Shown here in pieces: positions 1 through 60,934 of a stretch of 64,000 bases of DNA. This DNA is from Cristatella mucedo (taxonomy: Eukaryota > Bryozoa > Phylactolaemata > Cristatellidae), in assembly GCA_009760855.2 (NCBI GenBank), contig WPIO01000044.1, positions 862,501 through 926,500 on the forward strand, written 5' to 3'. Position 1 is the first letter of the stretch. The number at the start of each line of letters is the position of its first letter. A program made the translations under genes and the position numbers. The notes below the pieces were generated by a model. It did not search any database. It was given only the letters and a program-made list of their open reading frames with translations, and was not told the DNA's origin.

Positions 1-560
1 CGCAAGGGAACGAGTACCCAAGGCCCGAGCGGAGCTGGATAGCTCGCTCGTTGTTGAGACTTGTATATTCCGCGTTCCCCGTGTAGCGTGTTCGTGACCC
101 CCCCCCCCCGTGTGTTGGCGTCTTTCGGTGGAAGCTCACGACTGTGGTAGTTGTCGACTCGGACTAGCCAAGCAGTTACTCAGCCAGCCGGGTTTTGGAC
201 GGCGTACGCTCGTACTGTTGGATTCGGAGTCGGTACAACAACAGGACTGCGGAAGCCGACTGACCAACTAACACGTTTGTTCGCGCTTGCTGCGTCGTCT
301 TTCGCTCCCATAGTGTACTGTGTATAGGACCCTCCCTGTAGACTTGTTCAGTTCCCCTGTTGTTGTTGGCGCATGCGTTATAATAAAGAGGTTTACCCTG
401 ACGGCCGTTCGTCTTACGCTAGCTCGGCGGCATGGCGAGCGGCAGCGTGGCCGGAGTATGGCGGGGTTTGGCGGGGTTTGGCGGGAATTAGCCTCTGATC
501 CCTGGAACTCGGCTACAGTACTGAGCGAACTTCGCTGAGGTACCATGCGAGCTTACCTAA
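1..560. other. GC-rich stretch, unexplained
   Basis: GC- and CpG-rich compared with the rest of the left end, with an AATAAA near 383 and a C run near 100. It could be an LTR piece or a CpG island whose gene lies to the left. No protein recognised. Confidence 0.4.
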
Positions 561-1033
561 GGTACTGAGTGACCTTGTCGAGCGCTTTTAGAATAAAGTA
601 CTCAGGACATTCTCTTAATTCAATGGGTGTCGCACATACCTCAGTTAAAAACACTAGAGAGCTTGTTTAAAAATATATAGCTCGCATTTCTTCGGGGAGT
701 GAGTCTGAGTGAGCAGCGGATAGCAGCTGAAGTAGCAGAGAAATACCACGACAAGCGGAAACTAGGTGGAACTAGATCGACAATGTGCGATTGCTACTTT
801 CCTTCAGTAGGGATAAGTCCGGAAGTCTCACTATTGTCTGCCACCAAGCATGTAAGCGCATGGTGACTTCTTAAAAGATAAGATGCCAAAGAGTCAGAAA
901 AAGCCATATAGGTCGTAGCAGTTGATAACGTCTGGCCTTATCCGAGCACCACAATTGGACATTGCCAACTAGAGGAGCAAAGTCCATGTAATTTTTTCTA
1001 CACCCAAATACTTTACGTAAATATAAGTCATTT
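560..1033. other. No feature recognised
   Basis: AT-rich. CFAP53 C-terminal exons should lie to the left of 1523 on the minus strand, but none was recognised here. Confidence 0.5.
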
Positions 1034-1176
1034 TTTGTAGCGCCCTAAGAGAACTTAACCTCTATTCAGGCGCTTCACATACGCCACGGGAATTTAGCCC
1101 ACGACCTCGGTCGTGAAATACACTCATCCTTTCCTTAGTTCAATGCGAGCACCTTAACCACTGGGCCAAACCAGTG
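1034..1176 (-). mobile_element. tRNA-derived SINE, family S1
   Basis: Minus strand: TTTGGCCCAGTGGTTAAGG (A box), a decayed B box, then the tail GCGCCTGAATAGAGGTTAAG and TCTCTTAGGGCGCTA. Confidence 0.8.
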
Positions 1177-1522
1177 CTTACTGTAAACGAAGTCATTGCC
1201 GATTTATAAAAAATATTGTCGTCAAAGTTTTTATTTTAGAAATGAAAATTATGTTTCGGTTCGTCTGCTCATATAATTATTGCAAGTCTTATGATACATA
1301 TTTTCTAATTTTCTTCAGATGTATAGATTTGGCTGCATTTAGAAAAAACTTCAAGATTCCTCCATCAGAAGGGTGGGCTAATCGGCTATGTCGATGGACA
1401 CTCGGGTCCGCCTTCCAAAGCAAAGTTCTCCGAGACTTTTCACGGCATGGGCTAGTCACAACATGAATTTCAAGGCAGTAGCTGGCCGCATAGACTAGGA
1501 TTACTCTTTCAATTTCGCTTAC

Positions 1523-1741
1523 CTTTCTTTGGGCCGTGTGCATCGCTTCGTTTTGAGTTTCCTGCAGCAATTGCTCGAGTACCTTCATATCAAAGGCCAG
1601 CTGCTCTTGCTCCTCCTTTGCTTGCCTCTTCATCTTAATTCGCAGGTTAGTTTCGTACAGATGCTTGGCCTCCTCCTGTCGCCGTCTCTTGTCTTCCGCC
1701 TCCCTCTGTTCTTCCAATTTTCGCAGTTCTGCTTGCAGGCG
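1523..1741 (-). CDS. CFAP53: CFAP53 exon
   Basis: Acceptor TTACATAG, donor GTAAGC, phase 0 at both ends (73 codons). Encodes LQAELRKLEEQREAEDKRRR, QEQLAFDMKVLEQLLQE and ends TAQRK. It aligns to the middle of human CFAP53 with little sequence identity but the same coiled-coil pattern and no gap. Confidence 0.82.
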
Positions 1742-3233
1742 CTATGTAACACGCAAAGAGCATTATTGGACGACGTTTAAAAACCACAGTATTCACCGAA
1801 GCACTACAGCCAAGCTGTCGGCAGTCCGCTCAAGTGACAGCAGCAAGCATTACCAGAAGCTCGGCTTGCTCGGCAATAAGTCTCTTCTCCTCTTCCTTAC
1901 GTTCTTCGAGGGCAGCGATCTGGGTCTGTAAGACGGCCAGTGTGTGGCGGTTTCGCTCATGCCTGTCCCGTGCTTCTCGCTCCTCGCGGTCGGCTTTGGC
2001 GTGCATGTCGGCCTCCCAGAGCTCGGCATACATCTGCTCCTTCTCCTCGTGCAGCTTCTGCTGCTCGAGTTTCTCTTGCATCTGGAACACGAGCTCGGCC
2101 GACACCTCGTCATGCAGCCGCTTCGACATCGTGGATCGAAGCTCCTCGCACTCTTCCCTGCACGACAGAGCGCGCGCATGCGGATACGTGCAAGAAATAT
2201 TGCATAATTATTAGCATTCAGCCATCAGCTATTTTTCGTCAGGCGATCATGACCCACGATTATGCGCGCTAGTCGTCTCACTTCGCAGACAGACACAGGA
2301 AAGCCGCTTGTTACAGCTTAATTAAGAAAGCTTCTGAGTACACTGACCAAAAGACGCTGAGAAACTTTTAGACAATACAACATGGAGACGAAATTATTGA
2401 TTTTTAAGCGAACTAACAATATCGGTCACATGTCAAGTTCGCAGCCATGAAGTTGCATACCTCCAGCGTTGGTCCAGCTTCACCTCGACGTATTCTGATC
2501 TTTCTCGCTCGCGTTTTTCTTTCAAAGCTTTGGCCCGTTCCCTCATTTTGGCCTGCCTCTCGAGGATTGTTTCCTGCTTGCCTTCCATTTCCTTCAGAAA
2601 CTCCTCTTCTTCTTGCCTCAACATTTCTCTCAGTCTATAAAGACACAGCAACAGTTTTAACACTCTCAAAATCGTTAAAACCGTTACCATCATATGCGTT
2701 GTTGACTTCATGCACTTGTATACACGTACTGACATAATATGCGAAAAAACCACAAAACCAGGCCGAGGTTTTCTGACTGATGTAAGTGCAGCGTTAGCAT
2801 GACTGTTGCCTGCGGCGGAGCATTAAGTTGTCATATACCTGGTCTTAAAAAACAGAACACAAACTAGCGATTGCTGCGATAAAGCGTAGGGATGAGGCTT
2901 GTGACTAAGCAAAACCAAGTCTAAAGGGACACATTCACCTTCAGTAAATCGTAAGCGGAATAGTTAGTGATCAGCGTAGACGGTCGAACGCAGCCGAACT
3001 CACCTGTCCCTTCGGTGTTCAACACTGACTGACATAGCTCTCATCATGTCTGCCACCTGCCGTTTGATTGAACTGCCTTGAAGCTTTTTTTCTGTTTGTC
3101 GCTCCCAAGTATTCTTCAGATCCATGTATGCTTGCGCCTTCGCTTCATTCGTGTATTCTGTCAGCTTGTCTTCTTTTCGTCTGCTCTCAAGTATTATATT
3201 GTCCATTGGGGTTTTCTTCGGATTTTTCGCCAA
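1523..3233 (-). CDS. CFAP53: CFAP53 (CCDC11), cilia and flagella associated protein; partial, 4 exons
   Basis: A coiled-coil protein of motile cilia and centriolar satellites, in vertebrates needed for left-right asymmetry and axonemal dynein function. Exons, 5' to 3': 3004-3233, 2461-2634, 1854-2157, 1523-1741 (927 nt, 309 codons), all joined in frame by GT-AG introns. The best match is LREMLRQEEEEFLKEME ... KLDQRWREECEELRS against human LRELLALEENEYFTEM ... KLDQQFRERCEELRV, followed by LWEADMHAKADREEREARD against LWEEDRLAKEKREAQEARR. Almost the whole product is Glu/Lys/Arg-rich coiled coil. About 40 N-terminal residues are missing; no 5' exon was found up to 8 kb. About 190 C-terminal residues are missing and should lie left of 1523 or outside the window. 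It is on the same strand as NSUN2. Confidence 0.9.
1854..2157 (-). CDS. CFAP53: CFAP53 exon
   Basis: Acceptor TCGTGCAG, donor GTAATG. Encodes EECEELRSTMSKRLHDEVS, QKLHEEKEQMYAELWEAD and QTQIAALEERKEEEKRLIAE, a continuous coiled coil. Confidence 0.92.
2461..2634 (-). CDS. CFAP53: CFAP53 exon
   Basis: Acceptor CTTTATAG, donor GTATGC. Encodes LREMLRQEEEEFLKEMEGKQ, ETILERQAKMRERAKALKEK and YVEVKLDQRW, the most conserved stretch of the gene in this window. Confidence 0.93.
3004..3233 (-). CDS. CFAP53: CFAP53 exon (N-terminal part)
   Basis: Acceptor TGTTTACAG, donor GTGAGT. Encodes NPKKTPMDNIILESRRKEDK through SVSVEHRRDR, aligned to the region before the human LRELLALEEN block (NAILASIKSSERDRLK ... 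IEERRNK). There is no start codon that fits the family, so at least one exon lies upstream. Confidence 0.85.
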
Positions 3234-3410
3234 CTGTAAACACACTCACATATGCAGCAAGACGGACTTTACCTCGCTCCCTCTGATAAATAAACATATG
3301 AGCTCCAATATTGTGCTACCATCTTACTGGGAAACCCTTTCAGGGCCGAACAAACTGCAGTCCGCAGTAAATATTAAGGCTTTACGCAGTTGAAGAAGCT
3401 ATTTATTACA

Positions 3411-3545
3411 TAATAATAATAATATTGCACTTGATAAAGCGCCCTCAGAGAACACTCTTCATCATCAACATCTCTTTCTAGGCGCTTTACATTTGCTGCA
3501 AAGTGATACGCAATAGAATAGTAAGTAAAATTACATAGCTAAAAC
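3411..3545 (-). mobile_element. LINE family A, 3' tail fragment
   Basis: On the minus strand ends GCAGCAAATGTAAAGCGCC ... GAGGGCGCTTTATCAAGTG and (ATT)n. It is followed on the plus side by a GA microsatellite. Confidence 0.8.
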
Positions 3546-3564
3546 AGAGTGAATGAGTGAGTGC

Positions 3565-3622
3565 GAGCGAGAGTGTGTGAGCGAGCGAGACAGACAGACA
3601 GACAGATAGATAAATGGAGCTA

Positions 3623-3690
<68 letters not shown>

Positions 3691-3692
3691 AA
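3565..3692. repeat. (GA)n microsatellite with GACA start
   Basis: A GAGC/GACAGACA lead then a long GA run. Open frames over it are low-complexity artefacts. Confidence 0.97.
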
Positions 3693-3699
3693 TACAAGT

Positions 3700-5157
3700 A
3701 CGCGTGTGGAAGGCAATACAACCTTTCAGTGGGTACGTATAACATTGTGGGAGGTGCTTTGGAAGATCAGGATGGCAATTTGCGGCAAGGATAACAGAAA
3801 ATCACGATGTCCAAGCCCACTTTCTTGCTGACAGAGCGGTGTGTTGCTGCAATACCTACGGCGACACACATGGCTTATTTTGCACATGACTTACAATTGC
3901 AACATTTCCTGGAGCAGGACCTCGAAATTCTCGGGTTCTCCTTGTTATTTCTGAAAGCATCATCTGCAAGACAAAGTTTTGTGTCAATTCATTTCGTGCT
4001 CCAGGCCGATAGTACATAGAAGATATCAGGAAATATAGCTAGGCTGGGGAGCTTTTAAATAATATATTGCATAGCTGAAATTAAAATATTTCAGTTATTT
4101 TATGTAGTATCGAGCGCACGAACTTACTTTGTCCTGATGTAATCGTGCACTAATGCTGTTATCGGAATCAGGCCCAACCGCGGACGGACCAGTTGCTTAG
4201 CCTGTGACGTCGATAACTACATGGCAACGGACACATGATTAAATGGGATTCGCTGTGTGCACCAACCGCCCGTAAAAATACCTCGAGCACGAATCGCCTT
4301 CGGTTTAAAAGTCAGTAGGTCAGTAGCGTTATCAAAGTAGTAATTTTATAACGCTTTATTTTAACTTTAGCGCGTAGTACTATCTAAATTTTGCTAGTCC
4401 CGACCTAGAAGAAGTTACTGCAGCTTCATCCAGCTTCCGGTTTCTCCGAATTTGCTAGTTGATTTCGCAGTCGATCAGCTTTTTCTTGTTGTCAAGTAAC
4501 AAGATGGGTTTTAAAATAAGTTTATTCATGAAATATCATGTTAATCAATAACATTTTGATGCAATTTTCCTCTGAAATTGAAGGCTTTGACATCCTCCCT
4601 TGTATTCTCGGAATGTTTTCACCACAGTAGCTTTTGGTACCTAGTAAAATCTCTAGCTTGGCCTATTCTAATCCGATCGCCATGAAATTTAAATGATCTG
4701 GGATCTGTTGTTTCTACATAATGAATATGACTAAACATTTTCTTATGTGTCCTGAAGTTTGACATCGCTGATGTATTCGTAGTTTGACATATCAAATAAT
4801 TGTTTAATTTGTTCTAGGTTGATATTACATGGGGCTAATTGTCCGGTATTTTCTCAGGAGCTTAGTGCATTGCTACAGTACAAAGAGTTGAATCTGTTTA
4901 TTTTACATAATTTCCGTGTTTGGTGAAGGCCCTGACTTTGATTCATATGTCATTAGAGAGTCAATATGACAGATATAGTTACGTCACAAGATTTCTTATC
5001 ATGCTTGATGCTTGTGCCAATTTTTATGCCAATCGGTCCATAAAATTACTAATAAATGTGCCTGGAGGGAATATATCCCATATCGGTGAAGGGTAAATAG
5101 CTCCCTACTCTTCCCAACCCCCCTGCACTCCGGCCTTAATGATCGAGGTATCTCTTT
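3700..5157. other. Intergenic, nothing recognised
   Basis: No protein similarity, repeat family or RNA gene seen. The missing CFAP53 5' exon may be here. Confidence 0.5.
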
Positions 5158-5340
5158 CTTCCTGCGTCTTAGCCGAGGGGGTAAAGTGCTTGCTCTTCAC
5201 GACCCAAGTCTTGGGCTTGAGTCGGGAAACATACAATTCTATATTTCCTGCTGCAAGCGGCTTGATAGCCGCCAAGGCTCTTCTGCTGCTATGTAAATGA
5301 AGCTGTTGGATCGTTGACCTCAAACTTTCATCCGGACGGG
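5158..5340 (+). mobile_element. SINE, family S2
   Basis: tRNA-like region with GGGCTTGAGTCGG as B box, ending in GGCTCTTCTGCTGCTATGTA and AATGAAGCTGTTGG, an end shared with 36900-37045 and 28435-28600. Confidence 0.55.
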
Positions 5341-5984
5341 TCAATTCTACCTTTCCTGGTACCCTTCTACCTTTCTTCTACCTTTCCTTTTTGATCCCTT
5401 AATATTATACTGAACTAATTTAGCACCATGATCCTCCGCATAACTGTAATTTCTCACAGGGAAATAAATTAGTCCATTCTTTCGTTCGTTTAAAGGCCGT
5501 TAAAGACTTGTGCTTCTGTTCTACCGGTCGTAGACTTGGGAACTCGTTCTATCAATTCTTATGCAACGAAAATTTCTTTTTTGCTGCCGATTCTAGAACT
5601 TCGTGTTCACCATTATTTTCTGCAACGTCTATGCTACTGTTTCATCAACTGACGTTGCTCCACTCCCAGGCTTCATTTATCTTTGTTGAATGAGATTAAC
5701 TCTGTGGCTATCGAATTCACACCAAACTGTAAGCAGCTTAGGTATTGAGTGAGCTATACAATAATTTCCAGAAAATGCACGCTTAGTTTTTACGAATGTG
5801 TGAAGTTATAGACAGAGACATGCATGTTGCGGGAGGGCTGTTAGGTTTAGCCTAAGAAACGTCAGCGTTGGTCGCAAAAAAGTCCAACCACAGCAGTAGT
5901 AGCATAGAGAAAAGGCAAATGAAAATTTGTGAATTGTAACTGTTCAAATTGGTATCTGCCATTGAATCTTTTCAGGTTTATGCT

Positions 5985-6560
5985 GCTTCGTCAATGTTAA
6001 AATCCTAAATGACCACCTAGGCTCGCTGGAGCAGTATAGTATTAAATCCTCTCTAGATTTGTCTACAAGATTGTTGCTATTCCCTTTAGTCCCGCCCTGT
6101 GCCCTTAATCGTTTGCAACTGGTTAAAAACTCAGCGGCTCTTTTGGTCTATTTTCGAAGTCGAATATGCCACACGACTTCACTTCTGTCTGAGCATCACT
6201 GGCTTCTTATTAAGCTTCGAATCGACTTCACGATCCTTTGTCTGGCCTACAGGGCACTTCACACGCGCATGCCACCCTATCTATCCGACCTCCTTACTCA
6301 TCCATCGTGCTCTAACATCCCATAGCTCTTCTGTTCATCTTAACGTCTGTCGCACCAAATTGAAATCCTCTGGTGGTCAAGCATTCGTCTTGTATTCGTA
6401 CCAAAAGTTTAAAAACTGCTTCCGGATTCGCCAACTACATGCAACGACCGTTCATCCTTTTTCAGCATTATACGCGTCTGTTCCGGTAAGCTTTCCCTGA
6501 ACCCCGGTAAAATTAGTGTCTTCTTTTTTACCCGGGTATGCTTTGCTGCGTACTGTAGCT
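5985..6560 (+). mobile_element. LINE fragment of a diverged CR1-like family
   Basis: Broken frames read NRLQLVKNSAALLV, LLIKLRIDFTILCL and PYLSDLLTH, matching the C-terminal part of family A (RRLQLVQNSAARLV, LPVKQRIDFKVLSL, AYLSDIL) at low identity. Confidence 0.7.
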
Positions 6561-6595
6561 AATTCATTGCATGTTACCACCCGTAAGTGTTACTT

Positions 6596-7600
6596 ACTGC
6601 ATCATTGATGACATCCGCACATGGATGGCAGCAAATTTTCTAAAACTAAACGATGACAAAACTAACTAGTTATGGGCAAACCCAGTGTGATTCAGAGATT
6701 GGAAAGGCCAAGGCTCAAAATTGGCTCTGCCAGCATATCTCCTGTCGAATCAGCTCGAAATCTAGGTGTCATATTCCAAAGCGACCTCTCGTTAGACGAC
6801 CATATCAGCTCCACAGTCAAATCTGCCTATGTTCAGCTTCATAACATTGCTAAAATTCGGGCTTGTTTGGATAAAGATACCACGTCTAAGTTGGTCCATG
6901 CATTCGTGACATCTCGTCTCGACTTCTGCAACTCACTGCTTACTGGCCTACCACCATGTGCGATCAGGCGATTGCAGCTGGTGCAAAACTCAGCAGCTAG
7001 GCTTCTGTCGTGAGCGTCGCAGTTGCCACGTTACTCCACTTCTCGCCGACCACTGGCTACCAGTCAAGCAACGAATTGACTTCAAGGTTTTGTCGCTCAC
7101 TTTTAGGTCCCTTCATTCTATGGCTCTAGCCCATCTCTCCGACATACTCCCCCATCAGGCCAAGGATCGTACCACCCGCTTTTCGGAATCCAACAGTCTA
7201 GAAATACCTCGTACGAACCTTAAATCCTTTGGAGACCGTGCATTTAGTTCGTATACTCCCAAAGCCTGGAACTCCCCCCCCCCCGACCTGCGTCAGAACA
7301 TCCCCTGACCTGACCACATTTAAAAGGAACTTAAAAACACCTATTTAGGACAGCATTTAGTGGGTCCCTGTGATTCGTCCTTGATGTGCTTATGCGTGCT
7401 GACACTGTGCATGCTGCCACTAACCACATTTGCATGCTGACCCTGTGCATGTCACCCCAAACCATATTATTCATTTTGTTTGTTTTTCAAGCATGATTTT
7501 ACTTACCATTTAATTGCATTTCCCTTTGCAGCAAATGTAAAGCGCCTAGAAAGAGATTAAGTTCTCTGAGGGCACTTTATCAAGTACATTTTTTTTTTTA
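6596..7600 (+). mobile_element. LINE family A, 5'-truncated copy
   Basis: Starts in the palm domain (DDIRTWMAANFLKLNDDKT) and runs through SARNLGVIFQSDLSLDDHIS, FVTSRLDFCNSLLTGLP and PKAWNS to the family tail. Stops and frameshifts are present, so it is dead. Confidence 0.9.
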
Positions 7601-7893
7601 CTAACCGGTGGTCGCGAGCGGCTCCAATTACGCTTTAACATGCTGACCTGAATATGATACTTGGTTTGCTTTTGCATGCCTCCAAACCTGGTGTACTGAT
7701 TCTCTTGCAGCGAGATAAAGTGCCTAGATATAGATAACGTTCTCTTCTATACGAAAGGCCTGTTAGAATTGTTACTACATTTATCGCAGCACTGCAAATA
7801 ATAGCAGTCTTAATTTTTTTAGATGCTAGTACGTGAGGTATAGTGTGTCCAGGTACTTGCATATATACGTTGTATGCATACCAACATTTAGAG

Positions 7894-8072
7894 CAGTGGT
7901 TCTCAACCTGTGGGTCGCGACCCTTCTGGGGTTCGATCGACCCTTTCACACGGGTCACCTCAGAAAACGCGCATTTCTACATTCTCACCCAAGAATTTTA
8001 TGGTTGGTGGTCGCCACCAGCAAGAGGAACTGTAATAAAGGGTCGTGGCATTAGGAGGGTTGAGAACCATAG
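7894..8072 (+). mobile_element. SPIN-like hAT MITE, copy 1 (179 bp)
   Basis: Terminal inverted repeats CAGTGGTTCTCAACC and GGTTGAGAACCATAG flank a core with GGGTCGCGACCC, TTTTATGGTTGG and GTAATAAAGGGTCG. 8-bp target duplication ATTTAGAG (7886-7893) / ATTTAGAT (8073-8080). No coding capacity, so it moved with a transposase from elsewhere. The core resembles the SPIN family as I recall it. Confidence 0.85.
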
Positions 8073-8110
8073 ATTTAGATTATTGCAAATATAAATATAC
8101 ATTAGAATAT

Positions 8111-8406
8111 CGTTACAAACACAAGCAGCCGTTATCGAAGGTCCGACTCTGTACAGCAGAAGACCGAAGAAATGAAAAAGGCCACATATCGTGCATACAA
8201 ATCACGACAAAGGCAATTAATAGTGCAAGACACCGCTCATCTGGGAACACGGTCGTCACCAGCTGCAACGCACTGGCTGTATAGGCTAGCGCCTCGACAC
8301 TCGAGCTAAACTTGCGGCTCTGAGCACGGTTCGAGATCTGGCCCAGAGCTGTCTGTACACAAACCTTCTTTCACGCTTTCATCCACAGCCATGTCACGAT
8401 CTTCCT

Positions 8407-8412
<6 letters not shown>
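8111..8412. repeat. 302-bp direct repeat, copy a
   Basis: Matches 10752-11053 base for base by eye, offset 2641 bp, in the same orientation. It covers the terminal NSUN2 exon, its acceptor AG and about 195 bp of likely 3' UTR. A SPIN-like MITE ends 38 bp to the left, and an AT microsatellite starts at the right edge. Confidence 0.95.
8306..8404 (-). CDS. Duplicate of NSUN2 terminal exon (copy 2)
   Basis: Same 33 codons, stop and acceptor AG as 10947-11045, but here the acceptor follows an AT microsatellite instead of a pyrimidine-rich tract. It could be an alternative last exon, a dead copy or an assembly artefact. Confidence 0.5.
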   Translation of the reverse strand, partial: EDRDMAVDESVKEGLCTDSSGPDLEPCSEPQV

Positions 8413-8443
<31 letters not shown>

Positions 8444-8505
8444 TATATATATATAATATATATATAATATATATATATATCAATCAGAGTATATATATAT
8501 ATTTA
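8409..8505. repeat. (AT)n microsatellite
   Basis: Starts at the right edge of repeat copy a (8111-8412) and lies directly upstream of the duplicate exon's acceptor. Confidence 0.95.
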
Positions 8506-8528
8506 TATGTGTGTATGTATTAGAATAT

Positions 8529-8762
8529 ACAATAATAATGATAATGCACTTGGTAAAGCGCCCTCAGAGAACTCAATCTATTTCAAGGCGCTTTACATTT
8601 GCTGCAAAAGGAAACTCGATGGAGTCTCTCTCATATTTTTGATAAACATGAATAACATGGCTAGTGGCAGCATACGCAGTGTCAGCAAGCATAAGCACAT
8701 GAAGGACGAGTCACAGGGACCCACTAAATGCTGTCCTAAATAGGCGTTTTTAAGTTCTTTAT
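8529..8762 (-). mobile_element. LINE family A, 3' fragment
   Basis: Tail plus about 200 bp of 3' end, next to an AT microsatellite. Confidence 0.8.
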
Positions 8763-8859
8763 ATACATCTAATAGAGTATATATACATATATATCTATCT
8801 TTCGATGGGCCTGGAATTAACTACGCTGGAACGAGTTGCGTCTGACCAGTTACACTCTT

Positions 8860-10235
8860 ATATCAAAACTTTAAACTAAGCAAGTTACTTCCAGTCAGGT
8901 TTGAGCAAATAACTCAGCTGTCAGCAGTTCGGCAAGTGTATACTGAACTAAGGAATGCTATCTGTCCAAGGTCGAGTCTCTCAGCTAGCTCTGCTGGATG
9001 TGTCTGCAACTTTTGATGCCGTTGATACCTAAGTGCTTCTTAAGCGGTTATCGTCTCGCTTAAGCAGCACAGCAACTGTGCAACGATAGGTTAGGTCTCA
9101 GAGAGAGGTATCAGAGATGTCAACGGCCAATGGTGATCCAGTGTGCATTTACAGTATATGGTAACTCAGCGCGAGTCTACTTTTTTCACATGTTATACTC
9201 TCATTCTTGCGAATGCAATCGCCAAGGAAAAGATGCGCTTTCATTTTTATGTAGATGACACACAGCTGCACCTGCTTTGATACCACCCTTGCCCTCCAAC
9301 ACCTCTAAACTACATTGCAGCATGCACTACTGACATTCGCCCTGTAGTGGCAAGAAGCATTCAACGAATTGAATGAAGGTAAAACCAAGTTACCAAATGG
9401 CCAAACCTACCAAGTGCTATCCCTAATGGAGAAGCATAACCCTCAAAACTACCTCAGCCAGAATATCTCCTGCAGCTTATGCACGAAATGTGGGTGTCCT
9501 GTCCTAATGCGACCTTTCACAAGATACCCACATCAGCTGCTGAGGTCGTCAATCTATTTCCAGCTACGTGCCGTTGCAATAATTCGTGGCTACTTAAGTG
9601 AGCACATAGCTAAGCTGGTCCTTACATTCATGAAATCTCCCCCAGACTGCAGTTAAATCACTGTTTGCAGGCCTTCTGCCGACATAGTCAGATTTGGTGC
9701 AATACTCAGTTGCTACTCGTTGTTAGCATGAACACTCGAAACTGAACTGCCACGTTGACCACTTCTCACCGACCTGCACTGGCTCCCAATCAAGCAGCCA
9801 ATTGTCTTCATCGTTCTGCCACTCACTTTTAGGTCAATTTCTCTTGCTCCGGCCTACCTATCTGAAGCTCTTCTTCAGAAAGCTGCCCGTCCTACCACCT
9901 GCTCTCATGACTCGCCGTTTAGCTATGCCTCTAACTAATCTACAATCCTGTCGAAACCGTGCCTTCAATTCCTATGCCTCCAAAATCCGGAACTAATTAC
10001 CGACAAACATCACGTATCTCCGGATTTGACGATATTTAAAAAGAAGCCACACACATACCTATTGCTCACAGCGTTTGCTCCGTCCCTGCCAATTCTAGTT
10101 GGTGTGCTTGTGTGCCGAAATTTTGCATGTTACAACTAACCAATTGACGTGCTTGCCTCCCAGCACATACATAGTGCCTAAAAGATATTGAGTTCTCTTC
10201 AGCACTATAATTGTTTTAATATAATTATTATTACA
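8860..10235 (+). mobile_element. LINE family A, old decayed copy
   Basis: Broken frames give LLDVSATFDAVDT, HFYVDDTQLHLL and a diverged tail (GCCTAAAAGATATTGAGTTC) with ATT repeats. Much older than the other copies. Confidence 0.75.
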
Positions 10236-10544
10236 CATTCTCTTCCTATATAATATCGTCCTAAACGTTTGGCCAACTTCCTCAGTAAAATTTCAGATTC
10301 TCGCATGAAGGAGGCGATCTCCTAGTTAGTCCATCTGCGAACTACTCGATGCCCACTACAAAAACTGTTTAAGCCATTCTGTGATTTTTACTGATCAAAT
10401 GTTTTGCTTCCTCACATCACATACCAGAGCTTGTTGCATCTCATAATAATGAGGACAAGTCACAACATTCTTGAAGCGAGCAATACATGGGCAGTTACGT
10501 ACTCACCGGGATGTGCATGGTAAATTTGATTGCTTACTTGATTC

Positions 10545-10690
10545 AACAGCCTCATCTATATAGCAGCAGAAAAGTGTTAGCGACTGTTATTCTCACTTAC
10601 AGTAGGCAATAAACAATTGCCTGCTGAAGGACTCAAACCCACGACCCGGGTCGTGAAATGCAAGCACCATCACCATATCCCCTAGCCTAG
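10545..10690 (-). mobile_element. SINE, family S2
   Basis: Minus strand B box GTCGTGGGTTTGAGTCC and an end with TCTGCTGCTATATAGATGAG and GCTGTTGAATC. It sits just past the likely NSUN2 poly(A) signal. Confidence 0.55.
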
Positions 10691-10713
10691 ATAAGTTTCT
10701 CTAATGCCAATGA

Positions 10714-10719
10714 TTTATT
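10714..10719 (-). terminator. Candidate NSUN2 polyadenylation signal AATAAA
   Basis: AATAAA on the minus strand, about 230 nt past the stop codon of exon 21 copy 1 and just outside the duplicated block. No cDNA evidence; it abuts a SINE. Confidence 0.4.
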
Positions 10720-10946
10720 GCAGAGGTCACATCTAATGACCAAACAAGCTTCGTTACAAACACAAGCAGCCGTTATCGAAGGTCCGACTCTGTACAGCAG
10801 AAGACCGAAGAAATGAAAAAGGCCACATATCGTGCATACAAATCACGACAAAGGCAATTAATAGTGCAAGACACCGCTCATCTGGGAACACGGTCGTCAC
10901 CAGCTGCAACGCACTGGCTGTATAGGCTAGCGCCTCGACACTCGAG

Positions 10947-59954
<49,008 letters not shown>

Positions 59955-59981
59955 GCTGGCGATGGGTCCGCAAGAAGGTCA

Positions 59982-60070
59982 ATGCCAAACGCGTGTCAAG
60001 GCTGTCTCGTGGAAGAGCGCTACGGCCAGCCCGTGATGTCTATGACCCAAAGCCATTCGACTCCTAAGAC
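59982..60070 (+). CDS. Candidate first exon of a divergent gene (unrecognised)
   Basis: An open frame from ATG at 59982 (MPNACQGCLVEERYGQPV...) runs into a good donor, AC/GTGAGTATAG, at 60070. It lies 27 bp from the NSUN2 start on the other strand, as for a bidirectional promoter. No family recognised and no second exon found. It could equally be NSUN2 5' UTR read backwards. Confidence 0.2.
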
Positions 60071-60099
60071 GTGAGTATAGTCCACAATCCTTAATCGCG

Positions 60100-60930
60100 G
60101 TCGCTCTGACTAGAAAATATTTAGGCGAATATAGGCTTATTAAGTTATGAACTTACATATGAAATGAGAAAATTGGTTTATACGTCCTTTACAGATCAGC
60201 TAACTTGGTGAGAGACCCTGAGTTTAATAGACGCATTTTCGGGAAAAAGCGGCCTATTGATACGTAGGCAGTTTTCGATCGAATAGTTTGAGCCAACAGC
60301 TGAAGACGTGTACTCTACGGAGCTGCTACCGCTGGTAGGTCACAGTCTTTGCCCGCTACATCTGCAGCGGTTGGCAGAGATGTAAAAGTGTTCTAAACAC
60401 TTAACCAATACTGCTTCAGCGTTGTCGCGTAGGCACATTATCCTTCAACATAAGACACAATTTGATATCTCAAGAAAACGCTAGGGTTTGCGGGAATTCT
60501 CGCGCGCTCTTTAGACCTTTCGTTAAAACGGCTGAATTTGGGCTTCCGCCAGCGCAATTGTGAGCTCGGTCACGTAGGCGTCAAACAAGTTTACATACAA
60601 ATGTTTACCTTTGAAAAGTAAATAAGAAAATTGGAAAATGTTATGTCCTACCAAATGTTTGAATATGTTTAACCTTGACCCAACAAGCAAGTTCAAGCAG
60701 GCGCCTTTCAAAACAAAACGAGGTACGTTTAGCTACATGACCATAAGAACGGTAGTCTCAAGAGCTCAAATCAGCAGAGACTGAGGAAGGATCATACCTC
60801 ACTAAAGGCAACCATTTTTATTCGGTGCTCAATCCCATACCACGGTTGATGGTATCCAGTCTCTCTTTATTTTGAAATTGTCGCAGCATCTGGAGGACAT
60901 ACAGTCACCATCGGCCATTAAGCTGTGAAC
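60100..60930. other. Upstream of NSUN2, nothing recognised
   Basis: No second exon for the candidate divergent gene was recognised here. Confidence 0.5.
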
Positions 60931-60934
60931 GCAG

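Noticed and set aside
5105-5344. 79-codon minus-strand open frame as a possible CFAP53 first exon
   Set aside because: The sequence is a SINE S2 shared with other sites; no match to CFAP53.
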